Of a stretch of DNA of 64,000 nucleotides, positions 1-10,153 are shown piece after piece (position 1 is the stretch's first letter; each line of letters starts with the position of its first letter). The notes beneath the pieces were generated by a model that saw only the letters and a program-made list of their open reading frames with translations, did no database searches and was not told the origin of the DNA. The DNA lies in NCBI GenBank assembly GCA_036250225.1, contig JAPZLL010000019.1, positions 372,001-436,000 of the forward strand. Direction: 5' to 3'. The stretch comes from Cercophora sp. LCS_1 (taxonomy: Eukaryota; Ascomycota; Sordariomycetes; Sordariales; Lasiosphaeriaceae). The translations under genes were made by a program, and so were the position numbers.

Positions 1-242
1 GGACCCTGGTCAAGGCAGCTGCAAGTCCCGTGACAGCGTGGTTGAAGCGGCGCGTTGCTGCCTTGCCAGACCGAATCTAGTAGTTCGCGCGACCACGCGT
101 TTCGATCCAAAATAAAACCGCTGAATAATACAACTTTGTGATCTTGATAACCTACGCCACTCTCACTCATTAGATTGATTGATGCCACACAGAGCAACTC
201 ACCTGCGCATGACCACGCGATTCGTCGCATCTCATCTTCGTC
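1..242. other. 5' flank of RAD50
   Basis: Upstream sequence ending at the RAD50 start codon. No other gene or clear TATA element is visible; it presumably holds the RAD50 promoter and leader. Confidence 0.4.
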
Positions 243-3200
243 ATGTCAAAAATTGAGAAGCTCTCCATTCTTGGAGTACGGTCCTTTGGGCCATTCCACC
301 AGGAAACCATCGCCTTCAATACACCACTCACACTAATTGTCGGCTACAACGGCTCGGGCAAAACGGCACGTTCTTTCCTGGTGCATGATCCGTGGTCTGC
401 CTTGCTGACTTCTTGCCAGACCATCATCGAGTGTCTCAAATATGCCACGACAGGCGAGCTGCCACCCAATAGCAAGGGTGGCGCCTTTATCCATGACCCT
501 GATGTAAGTATCTCTCTTGACTACTACGCCATATGTCACACTAACGACAATGCTCAGCTTGCTGGCGAGAAAGAAGTCCTCGCTCAGGTCAAACTTTCGT
601 TTCGATCAACGGTCGGTGAGGCCTATGTCGTCACACGGAACGTTTCGCTGTCAGTGAAGCAAAAAACCCGGAGGTTCAAGACCCTGGATGGGAGTCTATC
701 CTTACGCCATAATGGCGAACGCAATGTTTTGTCTGCTCGCAACGTGGAACTCGAGAAGCTCGTTCCTGAGAAACTGGGCGTGTCTCCTGCCGTCCTAGAC
801 TGCGTCATATTCTGCCATCAGGACGAGTCTCTCTGGCCCATGAGTGAGCCGGCCGCGCTCAAGAAGAGATTTGACGAGATTTTTGAAGCCCAAAAGTATA
901 CCAAAGTCATCGATAACATCAAGTCCGTGCGGAAGAAGAAGGGCGATGAACTCAAAGTGCTTAAGGTCCACGAGAGTCACGAGAAGAACATGAAGGAGAG
1001 GTCGGAGAAGGTTGACGCGCAAATGAGCAACCTCACCACGGAAATTGAACAGTCCCGAGACAGATGCAACCAGCTTCTCCAGGAAATGGACGAAGAAAGC
1101 GTCAAAATTAAGGAGAAGTACACTCAGGCCAACGATTTCCTCAAAATCGTAAACGATCTACAGACGAAGCAGGAGAAGCTCGAGTACAAAAGGGAGGCGA
1201 TCGAGGAGCTTCAGAGCCGGATTGAGGAGATGTCCGACTCTGACCAGACCTTGAGGAATATCCTGGACGAGTACGAGAAGACAATCGAGAGGACAATTAG
1301 CGATCGTGCGAGCAAAACACGCCAATTCCATGAGCTCCAGGCCGAGCTCAAGTCATCACGGGAGAAGCACACGGCCAAGGCTGCAGAGCAAGGCAAGCAT
1401 CAATCTGACAAAGACAAATACGAACGGCAACTTGTTCTCCGAAGTCAGATGATCAAGGACGCTGCGGAGCGACATGAGATTCGAGGCTATGACGACGAGT
1501 TGGATGACCATCAGATCCAGGCCTTTTCCGATCGCATCCAAAAGATGTGGACTGACAAGAAACGCGAGCTGGAGCGACTTCAGCGTGAGAATGCAGCCGA
1601 GATCGACCAAAAAGCCGGCGTCATCGCAGAAAGGGAAGCCAAAAAGGCGTCGGTTCAGAAGGATCGCTCGTCCACCAGTCAGCGCATGGCCGTTCTTAGC
1701 AGGGATGTGTCGAAGCTTCAGACAGAGCTCGGCAGGCTGGATGTCGATGAAGGCGCCGAGGCTGTTTTGCGAACCGAGATGCGAGAGCTTGAGACGAAGA
1801 TCGAGACCGCCAAGGCAGACGAACAAACGGCGGATCTGGATGCTCAAGTGCAGACGGCACAGGATGAGATTTGGAAACTTGAAGCCCAGGCGGCGAAGCT
1901 CAACCGAGAACTTGTTGAGTGCAGCAGACTGGCAAGCGAACGAGCCCAGTTGGACTTGCGGAAGAAGCAGGTCATCGAGCGGCAGCGTGAACTGCAAATT
2001 CTCAAAAGCACGTGGGACGAGCAGTTGAGCGCCGTTGTTGGGGGCGAGTGGCAGCCTGAGACGATTGAATCCGCCTATCAGGAAGCGCTCGGGCGGCAGG
2101 CCGGTGTTGTTGCGGAGCGCAGGAAACAAAAGGACTCGGTCCAACAAGAGCTGAAGCAGATCGAGTACAAACTGTCTGCCGCTCGCGAGAGACAGAACAA
2201 GCTGTCGACCGAAAGAGACCGCTGCAAAGCCGCTGTGCTCAAGGCCCTTCAGGAGGTGGAGTGCGAGAATCCTGCTCTGGATGTCTACACTGAGGAACTT
2301 GAAGAGCTGCAGAAAAGTCTTACAGAGCTTGAGAGCGACCTAAGCGCCTTCGACAAAATGAAAGAGTACAATCTCAAGGCCATGTCACATGCGACAGAGA
2401 AAAACAAGTGTTTTCTTTGCACGCGGTCCTTCGGCGATGACGCCCCGGCGAAGACCAAGCTTGTCGAAAGGCTTCACAAGCTTCTCGACGACAAGGTGAA
2501 AAAGAAGCTTGAAGTAGATATTGCTACACACACGCAGGACCTCATGGATCTCAAGGCTGTGCGCCCGCAATATGATACGTGCAAGCGCCTGGAGGGGGAG
2601 CTACCTGCACTTGCCAGGGAGATTTCAACCATGACCACCCAGAAAGATGAGGTAGTCCGGAAGCTGGAAGATCACGACGCCGCCTACAGGGAAGCAGAAG
2701 AGAAGAAGCAGGAGATGGACGCCCTGGGGAAAAATGTCCTCAAGATCGCCCAGACCCAAAAGGACATTGCCGACTCGGAGCGGCAGGTTGAGAGATCGCA
2801 GCAGTCTTCGGGGATTACCACCCGGAGCGCTGAAGAAGTCAATGAGGAGCAGAGCACATGTGCGGAGCAGACCCGGGTTGCACAAGCGAATCTCTCCAAG
2901 CTCACCACTGATCGCCAGCGCATGAAGGACGCCATCGGTCAGCTTGAGCTTGAGAGACTCGAGCTTCGGCACAGGATCACCGAGGCCGTTCAGGCTCTCG
3001 AGCGAAAGAAGAACCTCCAAGAGACCATTCGGCGGCACAAGGAGGACCAGGGTCAGTTGCGAGAAGCTATCCAAAAGGCCGACAGCGACGTCCAGGCCCT
3101 CGAACCCCAAATCGCTAGCGCCAGAGCGGCACTTGAGGAGGCTCGGGAACAGGGTCGCACCAAGGAGCTGAGGCTGGCGGAGGAGCGAGATGTTATATCC

Positions 3201-4280
3201 AAGACAGTGAGCGAGTTGAAGATGATCGGAGGCGAGATTCAGGACTATTTGGACCGAGGTGGTCCCTCCAATCTCGTGTCAAACCAACGAGCCGTCGCAA
3301 CTCTCGAGGACACAATCGCTCGACTTGAGAGCGAGATGAAGGACCTGACGGTTCAGATCAACAAGCTCACCAAGGACATCGACAACAGTGATGCCAAGAA
3401 GAGGAACATCAGCGACAACCTCACCTACCGCAAAAATATCCGCGAGCGTCAAATTCTGGAGCAAGAGATTGAAGAGCTCGAATCTCGCGACGCCCGACAG
3501 GATTACGACCGCCTCGTCAATGAGGCCCGATTCCTTGAGTCTCGAAGGGCTAAGATGTCTGCTGAGCGCGAGCGACTCATGGGCACAATGTCGAGCAAAG
3601 ATGAGGAGTGGGCACGCCTCCATCAAGAATGGGAGCTCGATCTCAAGGATGCAGCCCATAAATTCAAGGAAGCGCACATCAAAGTCGAGACGATGAAGGC
3701 CGCCATCGAGGATCTTGGCCGCGGCCACAAGGCCCTTGACAACGCTATTCTGCACTACCACTCTCTCAAGATGGAGGAGATCAACCGCACCATCGCCGAG
3801 CTGTGGCAAAGCACATACCAGGGCACAGACATCGACACAATCCAGATCCGGTCTGACGTTGAGTCTGGCAACACAGATTCGGCCAGGCGCACGTACAATT
3901 ACCGTGTCTCCATGGTCAAGGGTGACGCAGAGATGGATATGCGTGGTCGGTGCAGCGCGGGTCAAAAGGTGCTGGCGAGCATCATCATCCGGTTGGCGCT
4001 GGCCGAATCCTTCGGCATCAACTGTGGCTTGATCGCATTGGATGAGCCGACCACCAACCTCGACAGCGACAACATCAGGAGTCTGGCCGAGAGTTTGCAC
4101 AGCATCATCAAGGCCAGGCGCGGTCAGGGCAACCTGCAGCTGATTGTCATTACCCACGACGAGGAGTTTTTGAAGCACATGCAGTGCAGCGATTTCTGTG
4201 ACGATTTCTACAGGGTGAAGCGGGACGAGAAGCAGAACAGTGTGATTTTGAGGGAGAGCATCACACGTATCATGGAGTAG
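243..4280 (+). CDS. rad50: DNA repair protein Rad50 (MRN/MRX ATPase)
   Basis: Rad50 is the SMC-like ATPase of the Mre11-Rad50-Nbs1/Xrs2 complex, which senses, tethers and resects DNA double-strand breaks in the nucleus. Two introns are inferred, 366-419 (GC-AG) and 504-557 (GT-AG, CTAAC branch); both are 54 nt and stop-free. The spliced protein is about 1309 aa, the usual family length. Visible landmarks in the spliced product: Walker A GYNGSGKTT at residues 34-42, Q-loop CHQDESLWP, a long heptad-rich coiled coil, the zinc-hook CFLC at about 687-690, the ABC signature CSAGQK near 1201, Walker B LIALDEPTTNLD with D1231/E1232, and the H-loop VITHDEEF. All catalytic motifs are intact. The gene converges on the PP4 subunit gene. 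Identity is very secure; the first intron is inferred from family alignment. Confidence 0.97.
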   Translation: MSKIEKLSILGVRSFGPFHQETIAFNTPLTLIVGYNGSGKTARSFLVHDPWSALLTSCQTIIECLKYATTGELPPNSKGGAFIHDPDVSISLDYYAICHTNDNAQLAGEKEVLAQVKLSFRSTVGEAYVVTRNVSLSVKQKTRRFKTLDGSLSLRHNGERNVLSARNVELEKLVPEKLGVSPAVLDCVIFCHQDESLWPMSEPAALKKRFDEIFEAQKYTKVIDNIKSVRKKKGDELKVLKVHESHEKNMKERSEKVDAQMSNLTTEIEQSRDRCNQLLQEMDEESVKIKEKYTQANDFLKIVNDLQTKQEKLEYKREAIEELQSRIEEMSDSDQTLRNILDEYEKTIERTISDRASKTRQFHELQAELKSSREKHTAKAAEQGKHQSDKDKYERQLVLRSQMIKDAAERHEIRGYDDELDDHQIQAFSDRIQKMWTDKKRELERLQRENAAEIDQKAGVIAEREAKKASVQKDRSSTSQRMAVLSRDVSKLQTELGRLDVDEGAEAVLRTEMRELETKIETAKADEQTADLDAQVQTAQDEIWKLEAQAAKLNRELVECSRLASERAQLDLRKKQVIERQRELQILKSTWDEQLSAVVGGEWQPETIESAYQEALGRQAGVVAERRKQKDSVQQELKQIEYKLSAARERQNKLSTERDRCKAAVLKALQEVECENPALDVYTEELEELQKSLTELESDLSAFDKMKEYNLKAMSHATEKNKCFLCTRSFGDDAPAKTKLVERLHKLLDDKVKKKLEVDIATHTQDLMDLKAVRPQYDTCKRLEGELPALAREISTMTTQKDEVVRKLEDHDAAYREAEEKKQEMDALGKNVLKIAQTQKDIADSERQVERSQQSSGITTRSAEEVNEEQSTCAEQTRVAQANLSKLTTDRQRMKDAIGQLELERLELRHRITEAVQALERKKNLQETIRRHKEDQGQLREAIQKADSDVQALEPQIASARAALEEAREQGRTKELRLAEERDVISKTVSELKMIGGEIQDYLDRGGPSNLVSNQRAVATLEDTIARLESEMKDLTVQINKLTKDIDNSDAKKRNISDNLTYRKNIRERQILEQEIEELESRDARQDYDRLVNEARFLESRRAKMSAERERLMGTMSSKDEEWARLHQEWELDLKDAAHKFKEAHIKVETMKAAIEDLGRGHKALDNAILHYHSLKMEEINRTIAELWQSTYQGTDIDTIQIRSDVESGNTDSARRTYNYRVSMVKGDAEMDMRGRCSAGQKVLASIIIRLALAESFGINCGLIALDEPTTNLDSDNIRSLAESLHSIIKARRGQGNLQLIVITHDEEFLKHMQCSDFCDDFYRVKRDEKQNSVILRESITRIME
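366..419 (+). other. Probable GC-AG intron inside RAD50 Walker A region
   Basis: After GGC AAA ACG (G-K-T) the frame continues with 18 residues foreign to Rad50 before T-I-I-E-C-L-K-Y. Removing these 54 nt restores GSGKT-TIIECLKY. The segment starts GCACGT, has a CTGAC branch site and ends TTGCCAG. No GT donor at this spot gives the family sequence. Confidence 0.8.
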
Positions 4281-4631
4281 ACATGTGCGTAGTGGGCGTT
4301 CTGGGTGGAGTTAAGGGCACATGTTGTATAATACCAGGCAGCAGATATCATAAACATAACATGTCAAGTCAACCTCAAGCATATCATAGCAGACAGGGGG
4401 GCGAAGTGAAGCACACGTACAAAGTCATTGCAATCAATTCAGCCAGATCACCTCGCTCCGTTGATGAATCCTACGTAACACTACAACGCTGGTATCTTTG
4501 TTCCAATCATTCCGTCCAATTCACGAATACCAAACCATGCCGACAGCTTCTCAAAATCAAAGCCTTCTGCCCCGCCTCTTGTTGCGGACCCAGCGAGAAG
4601 AAGCAGATATCCATGCCCTCAGAGGCAGCCT
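4281..4631. other. Convergent 3' flanks of RAD50 and PP4 R2 gene
   Basis: A 351-nt spacer between two convergent stop codons. It must hold both 3' UTRs and polyadenylation signals. No additional gene is supported. Confidence 0.5.
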
Positions 4632-6499
4632 CTAGCCCCCCTTCGTCTGGCTGCTTTCTGTGTTCTCAACCTTTGGCTCCTCCTTTGGCTCTTCCTTCTT
4701 CTCCTCCTCCGAGGAAGTAGTAGCGGTAGTATCGGGAATAACCACGTCCCCTTCTGCATCCTTGACCTCGTCGTCCTCCTTGAGCCGCTTGCCCTCGCGC
4801 TCGTCACCCGGCGGATTGTCCTCTGCTTCCCGTTTTGGGCTCCGGGGTACGATATCCTCGCCGTCAGCAGGTGGGGATGTCGCCTTTCTCCCGACTGCTG
4901 CCTCGACGTCGATCCCGCGCATCTTGACCGAGCCATCGTCACTGACGACGTAATTCCCTGTTCCTGGTGGCTGAGGGCCGGTGTCTGCGGCGCCAATCTC
5001 CTCTGGGCCGCGGGCGTGTGGGACTTCCTCCTCCTCCCCCTCCTCCCCCTCCTCCTCCTCCTCCTCCTCCTCCTCCTCCTCCTCCTCTGTCTTTTCTACT
5101 GTGGCCTCGGCTTCTGGCTCGTGCTCTGCCTCGGCCATGGATGAGTCCTCGTCTGCGCTTGCTTGGGCGGGGGTCGCGGTCGCGGTGAGAGGGTGGCTGT
5201 GACGGGCAAGTTGGCTCAGCGGCACGACGCCGGCGCGTTGTTCCTGCCGTAGCAGCTCGCCTTGTGTGACGCCGCGGTGGCCGGCGCCGGTTGAAGGGAT
5301 GCCGTTGACGGAGATGGAAACGGTTTCGATGCTGCCCATGCCGTTGGGACCTTCTATGGTCTCGGTAGACTCGGTGCGGATCTGCGGATCGACCTTGCGA
5401 GCACTGGACGGGTTTGGTTGCTGTCGCGAAGGGGCGCCGCCAGAGCCGGCTGAAAGGGGAGAGGCGCTCCCGGCGTCGGAGCTGGCGTCTTCGGCGGTGG
5501 CCGCGCCGCCGTTTGCGCGCCGGGCAAGCCAGGGGATCGGTGTGAGGAGTGCGCCGCCTAGGGCTTCGTCGGAACCAGGTGTCGCGATGGCGCTGGTGTT
5601 GATGGACAGACGGTTGCCTGGCCCGGCGCCGCCCACGCCATTGGCGAGGAGGGACATGGCGCCCATGTCGGGAATGGCTGGGGGGAGAGGGTATACATTT
5701 GCGCCGCTTGTGACATGGACAACGCGGTCAAGAGCATGGAGGTAGGAGACTACGCTGCGGTAGTGCTGGCGCGGACGGAGCACAAGCTCAGACAGTCGCT
5801 GGACTGTGTGTGGAGGGTAGGTGGTGAAATTTTGACTGAGCGCCGACGTTACCTCGTTGAGGAGCGCAACCACAGGGGTGGGTAGGGTCCCCGGAGACAG
5901 ACCGGGTTCCGGTAGCTGGGACTGTGACGTTTGTGAGGGCTGTTGTGTGGAGGGGAGAGCGGCGTCGCTCGATGACGGTCTGGGTGGGGAGGAGTGGTGA
6001 AGTGTCGAAGCCGTCGAAGAGGGCCCGGCATTTGGTGCTGTCCTGACTGCGACATGGGATGGGCTGGGATTCGCATTCTCCTTGTTGTTTTCCTCCGAGT
6101 GCACGGTATCAGAGGCGGAGGAGTCGGGTCCCTCTGTCGGGTCCGAAGACGGGAGTGGATCAAGGAATCGCGGGGGCGGCGATGATGGCCAAGCGCGCGG
6201 CGGCGGTGGGGGAATGTGCGGGACAGGAAAGTCATTGTAGGCTATCTGCAGCAAGACAGCGGTTAGTACAAGCTTCGGTGCTGTGGTTTGGGGTTGTGCG
6301 CTTGCCTTTTCGATGCGGGAGACGATCAAGGGAAGCAGGCCAGGCCATTGGGAGCTGTCGCAAACACGCCGAGTGGTTAGTGACCGATTGCGAGCGCGGG
6401 GAACGGCGAATGCGCCAGGAAAGCTCACTAGTCCATGGAACCGTCAACAGCGACTTTCCTGAGGATCTCATCCCCGATCTCAACCTCCATCGCTGCCAT
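4632..6499 (-). CDS. Protein phosphatase 4 regulatory subunit 2 (PPP4R2/Psy4-like)
   Basis: PPP4R2 family proteins bind the PP4 catalytic core and help direct it to DNA-damage substrates such as phosphorylated H2A. The start at 6499 gives MAAMEVEIGDEILRKV. Intron 6355-6428 (GTGAGC donor, CACTAAC branch) joins ...GSMD to YSQWPGLLPLIVSRIEK. A second intron, 6246-6305, appears to be GC-AG with a TACTAAC branch and joins IEK to IAYNDFPVPHIPPPP. The product is about 577 aa. The N-terminal half carries the family blocks WPGLLP, YNDFPVP and FTTYPPHTVQRLSELVLRP...YLHALDRVVHVTS. The C-terminal half is disordered, with a long glutamate run encoded by a GAG-rich repeat, then K/E-rich sequence. It lies tail to tail with RAD50. 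The family call rests on these blocks; the disordered tail has no assignable function. Confidence 0.85.
5026..5087 (-). repeat. CCT/AGG trinucleotide repeat encoding poly-Glu
   Basis: A nearly pure CCT run on the + strand reads as GAG-rich codons on the minus strand and encodes the acidic run of the PPP4R2-like protein. Such runs are prone to length change. Confidence 0.9.
6246..6305 (-). other. Probable GC-AG intron in PPP4R2-like gene
   Basis: A 60-nt segment on the minus strand begins GCAAGC after AAAAG, carries a perfect TACTAAC and ends TTGCTGCAG. Removal joins SRIEK to IAYNDFPVP, the spacing expected of the family. The length is a multiple of three and it has no stop codon. Confidence 0.8.
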
Positions 6500-8960
6500 G
6501 TTGACGGGGATGCCACAGCGGAGGACAGATGAAGCGAGGCCTGGAATGCGGCGGTTTGTTTGGCGCGTGCTCAGGCGCGTGGTGGTGACACTAGGGGTAA
6601 AGAAGCTGCGGCTAAAAATGGCATCCAGGAGCTCGCACTGTGTCTTGTTGGTTCCTGGTTGATGTCATCAGCAGCGGGTTTCGATGAGACCCAACGCTAT
6701 AGAGCCGCCGTACCTGCGTTGCGGATAATAGCAGACGGTATAATAATCTTGACAGTTGTAATTGCAAGTTTGAAATCTTGATTATTGTCATTCTCTTGCA
6801 GAAAATCATGGCCGAGTTCAGCAGTTGCAACTTACACAGTAGAGCAGCTCCTGATCACGTGGGTTGGTGACCTAAAACTAGCACTGTGTTCCTGGCAACT
6901 GAGAGCGCCCTCCACACAACACTTCAGTTGGGCGTCCTCAGACTCTGCTTCAATCATTTTCATCTTCAACTGCCAACATATTCCACTCTAGGCATTGAAG
7001 CCTTCCAAAGCCCAATCGGGTGCTATAATGTCCTATATTTGAGAATCAGGCCAGCAGCCCCCACAGCTGGAAGCCAAGAAGCCTCAACTCTGAGTGGGGT
7101 CCCTTCTGATCTGTGTCTGTGAGGTCAAAGCCCCACTGGGAGAAACTCACCAGAACTCCCAGCCGGAATCTCAATGCAGGGGCACAGCCCCGTTTGGAGA
7201 AGACGATGCGCCCACAACGTCGACATGAGCCCCGATTCCAGACCATGGCAATGGCAAAGGGCAGCCACAACCGATCGGCCCGCGTAGTTTGCGAACCTGG
7301 GCACGTCAGTGTGATCCTTCAGCGGATGATTCCTCATTCCAGCCACCTCTCCAACTATTTATCTACAGTACTGAGTGATCCGCGTGTTGGAGCTTGGAAA
7401 TGACGCCTGCAACAGACACATTGGGTGCTCAATTAAGAGCACAACCTGCCAGCCGCTCACCGACCCAAAAATGGATTCGGTGCACTCCCGCACCGTCTGA
7501 CAACCGACACCATCGTTATCGGGACTTCCATACTCGGCTGGTGAGCATCGCTTCCTGTGGCTCAGCAGTCCGTCGATCCGTCAATGCCACAGGAGACACG
7601 GAAATGGAGAACGGTCCCCTGTTTTTGTTTGACACAGATGGAGAGCGGGAAGAATGGCCCACTTGTCAGACCCGGGCCTGGGGATTCATCCTGTAACCTG
7701 TTTGTGGCCCAGTAAGACACCAGACGCCTTTTGATTCCTCGAGAGGAATTATCGCCAATCAGCCTTGGGCTCCCACCCCCAGTGTCTAGATTCGCCAGCA
7801 TCGCTCTGGCTTGGTCTGCCGTCTTGGGCATATTGGAGCGCTGAGAGGCACGCCACGTCCAATCAAACGGTGCAATGGCATATACGGCAAGCGAAAGCAA
7901 ACACGCCGTTGCTCATGGAGGGCATCTAGAAGCGGCCACCTGCTCGTTGTTTCCTAGTCCAGGTGCTTGTGATTCTGCCGAGGAAGACGCCCTCGGCAAA
8001 CGTGCAGTAGGACGACAAAATTGTGGAGGCTTTCCGTAGGCGCAGAGACTGGAGGACGCACGAAACTCAGGTTTGGCGGGGCTTGCCCTGTGAAGTCCTA
8101 CCAAAGTCCAAGTCGCTAAGGTAGTGCACAGCCTCGCGAGCGTTTGGGCGGTAACGCTCTCGTTGGCTGCCTTCCTCTCCGTGCCTTAGGTGGTCCCTGC
8201 CCCTGGTCCCTTGCAAGTCCAGTTCGCGCAAAACGCTTCCACTTTCCTCCCGTCTCCGTATTCAATCCCGTCGTTCGTAGGCTCCCTCTTCTCGCTCCCT
8301 TCACCACCTGCCTGTTTCCTATCTTGTTTTAATCCCACTGCCGAAAAGCTGCTTCCAGCGTCCGTTCGCTCCCAAGTTTGTTGATTCCCGAGCGCTTCGT
8401 GCAGGGCCAGAAGGATTTTGCTTCCGCGTCTGCATCTCCTGGACAGTGCGTGGCCGCCCGCCCCCTGGGAGCCCGTCTCCTGGAAGCCAGTCCCTGTCTC
8501 GCTCGAACGCATCAGCTCCTCAACCTGTTTCAGTTTTACCCACCTACGAACAGAATTCAAAGCAGCCTTTCCCTTCCAGCACCAACAGGTCCCTCGCCCC
8601 CTCCTTTGCGACCGACGATAATCCAAACTGCCCTCAGTCGCCTGCATCTAAATTCCTCACGAGGCGCCAGCCCGCCCACTGAGGATTTCGGTCTGCTCCA
8701 CCAGACCAACCGCCGCCTCGCGACCGTCATCTCGATCCTCAATCGCATTCGTCTGGCCACAACACCCGACCGAGCGAACAAACCAACCCAGCCTGATTGG
8801 CTCATCACCCGGCTCCTGCCCGGAGTCGACAAAACCCGCCGAACTGGCTCTCTCCAAAGACTCCCGCCGGTCCTATCTGGCCGGCTCGCAACCCATCTCG
8901 AGCTTTGACGGCACGAGCAACAGCGGATATCAAGACAGGGAACAATACAGGACGCGCGCC
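6500..8960. other. Long divergent intergenic region
   Basis: About 2.46 kb between the starts of the PPP4R2-like (-) and Golgi membrane protein (+) genes. I see no protein or RNA gene I can support. The last 700 nt are pyrimidine-rich, as in filamentous-fungal promoters and leaders. A CACGTG lies at 6856-6861. Several short frames (for example 8378-8908) are likely chance or upstream ORFs in a leader. Confidence 0.5.
6856..6861. promoter_or_regulatory. CACGTG E-box-like palindrome
   Basis: GATCACGTGG lies about 360 nt upstream of the PPP4R2-like start codon. CACGTG is the core site of bHLH factors, including the Cbf1 class. Presence is certain; function is a guess. Confidence 0.25.
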
Positions 8961-10153
8961 ATGGCATCCTCGGGCGCCAGCAGCTCTAGGAAGAGCGGGA
9001 CAGACTTTGTCTCGACGAAATGGGCAAAGTTTTTTTTCGCAACAGTTTTCCTACAAGCCGTCATCTGCGTGACATTCGAGTCGTAAGTTCGCAGCATCCG
9101 TTGGGCACGAAAGCGAGACACTAACTCGTTCGCAACAGATATGTTTTCGGCAAGTTCCAGACGAGTTTAGGGCCTTACCGCGGGAACGACGATGAAGAGC
9201 TCGAATCGCAGTACCGCACAATACCGACCTTCCTAACTTTGTTCATTTTCGGGTTCCTTTACGTGCTGCTGCTTGCATGGGACGCCCTGAGGCGGAAAAA
9301 CACCATTCAGATCATCGGACTCTGCGTTGCCAACGTTGCGCTCTTTGTCTACACGATTCTCCAGATCAACCAGATCAACCAGTCAGTTGACAGGCTGATA
9401 GTAGCGGATGCGTTCTCGAAGGAATTCATCGACACCGATGTGTGGTCGGCTACCAGGCCATTCCTCATCAGCACCCCGGCAATCATTGGCGTGTCCACAG
9501 TTGCAATGGGCTACTTTGCGTATCAGCTCTACCGCGAGTTTGCCTGGGACATTCTCAAGCAGATTGGCGCTGATTATCGCATGAAGAAGCGATTCCTGCA
9601 CTACCAGGTAAGCAGGCAGCACAATGCTGTCCAACGTCCATGCATGCTGACAGCCGTCTAGATTTACATTGCCCTGCTGAAGTTTGATTTCTTCTTCTTC
9701 CTGGGGTTTACAGTGCAATTCCTCGTCATTGTCACGCAGATCAAGGATGTCGAATTCGGTCTTACTTTGGCAGCAATTCCCATCACGATTGGCATCCTGC
9801 TCTTCGCCGCCTTCTTCACACAGCGAGAGAACCGCGCCGGCATGATGCTCATCATCTTGCTCTACTTTGGCGCTCTGGCCTACTTCTTTTTCAAGCTGGT
9901 CCGCATCTACCAGCCTGCCACGCAGCACCGCTACGAAGCCGTCAAGAAGTCGCTTACCGCGTTCGCTGTCATGACCATTATCCTGATCATTCTGACCATT
10001 ATCAACGCCTTCATCTGCATGAGCAACTTTGGCCAAGGCCTCAAGGAACACCTCATCAAGCCAAAAAGCAGCGACCCCGAGAAGGAGGATGCGAACTCGT
10101 ATCAGCTGCAGGACCAAAAACCCCAGCTGCCGAGTCGGATGACGATCGACTAA
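8961..10153 (+). CDS. UPF0658 Golgi apparatus membrane protein
   Basis: A polytopic membrane protein of the uncharacterised fungal UPF0658 family, annotated as Golgi-located; the biochemical role is unknown. Exons are 8961-9082, 9139-9607 and 9662-10153, with GT-AG introns of 56 and 54 nt. The product is 360 aa. The start gives MASSGASSSRKSGTDF followed by TKWAKFFFATVFLQAVICVTFES. Hydrophobic segments follow (FLTLFIFGFLYVLLLAW, IIGLCVANVALFVYTIL, a segment around GVSTVAMGYFAYQLY, FFFLGFTVQFLVIV, IPITIGILLFAAFF, MMLIILLYFGALAYFFF and a last one near AVMTIILIILTII), so about seven or eight membrane spans. The cytosolic tail is short and hydrophilic. Upstream DNA is a long CT-rich leader or promoter. 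Confidence 0.88.

Noticed and set aside
1356..4178. Long antisense frames opposite RAD50
   Set aside because: They are shadows of heptad-rich coding sequence with G/C-ending codons; no start context, splice pattern or domain.
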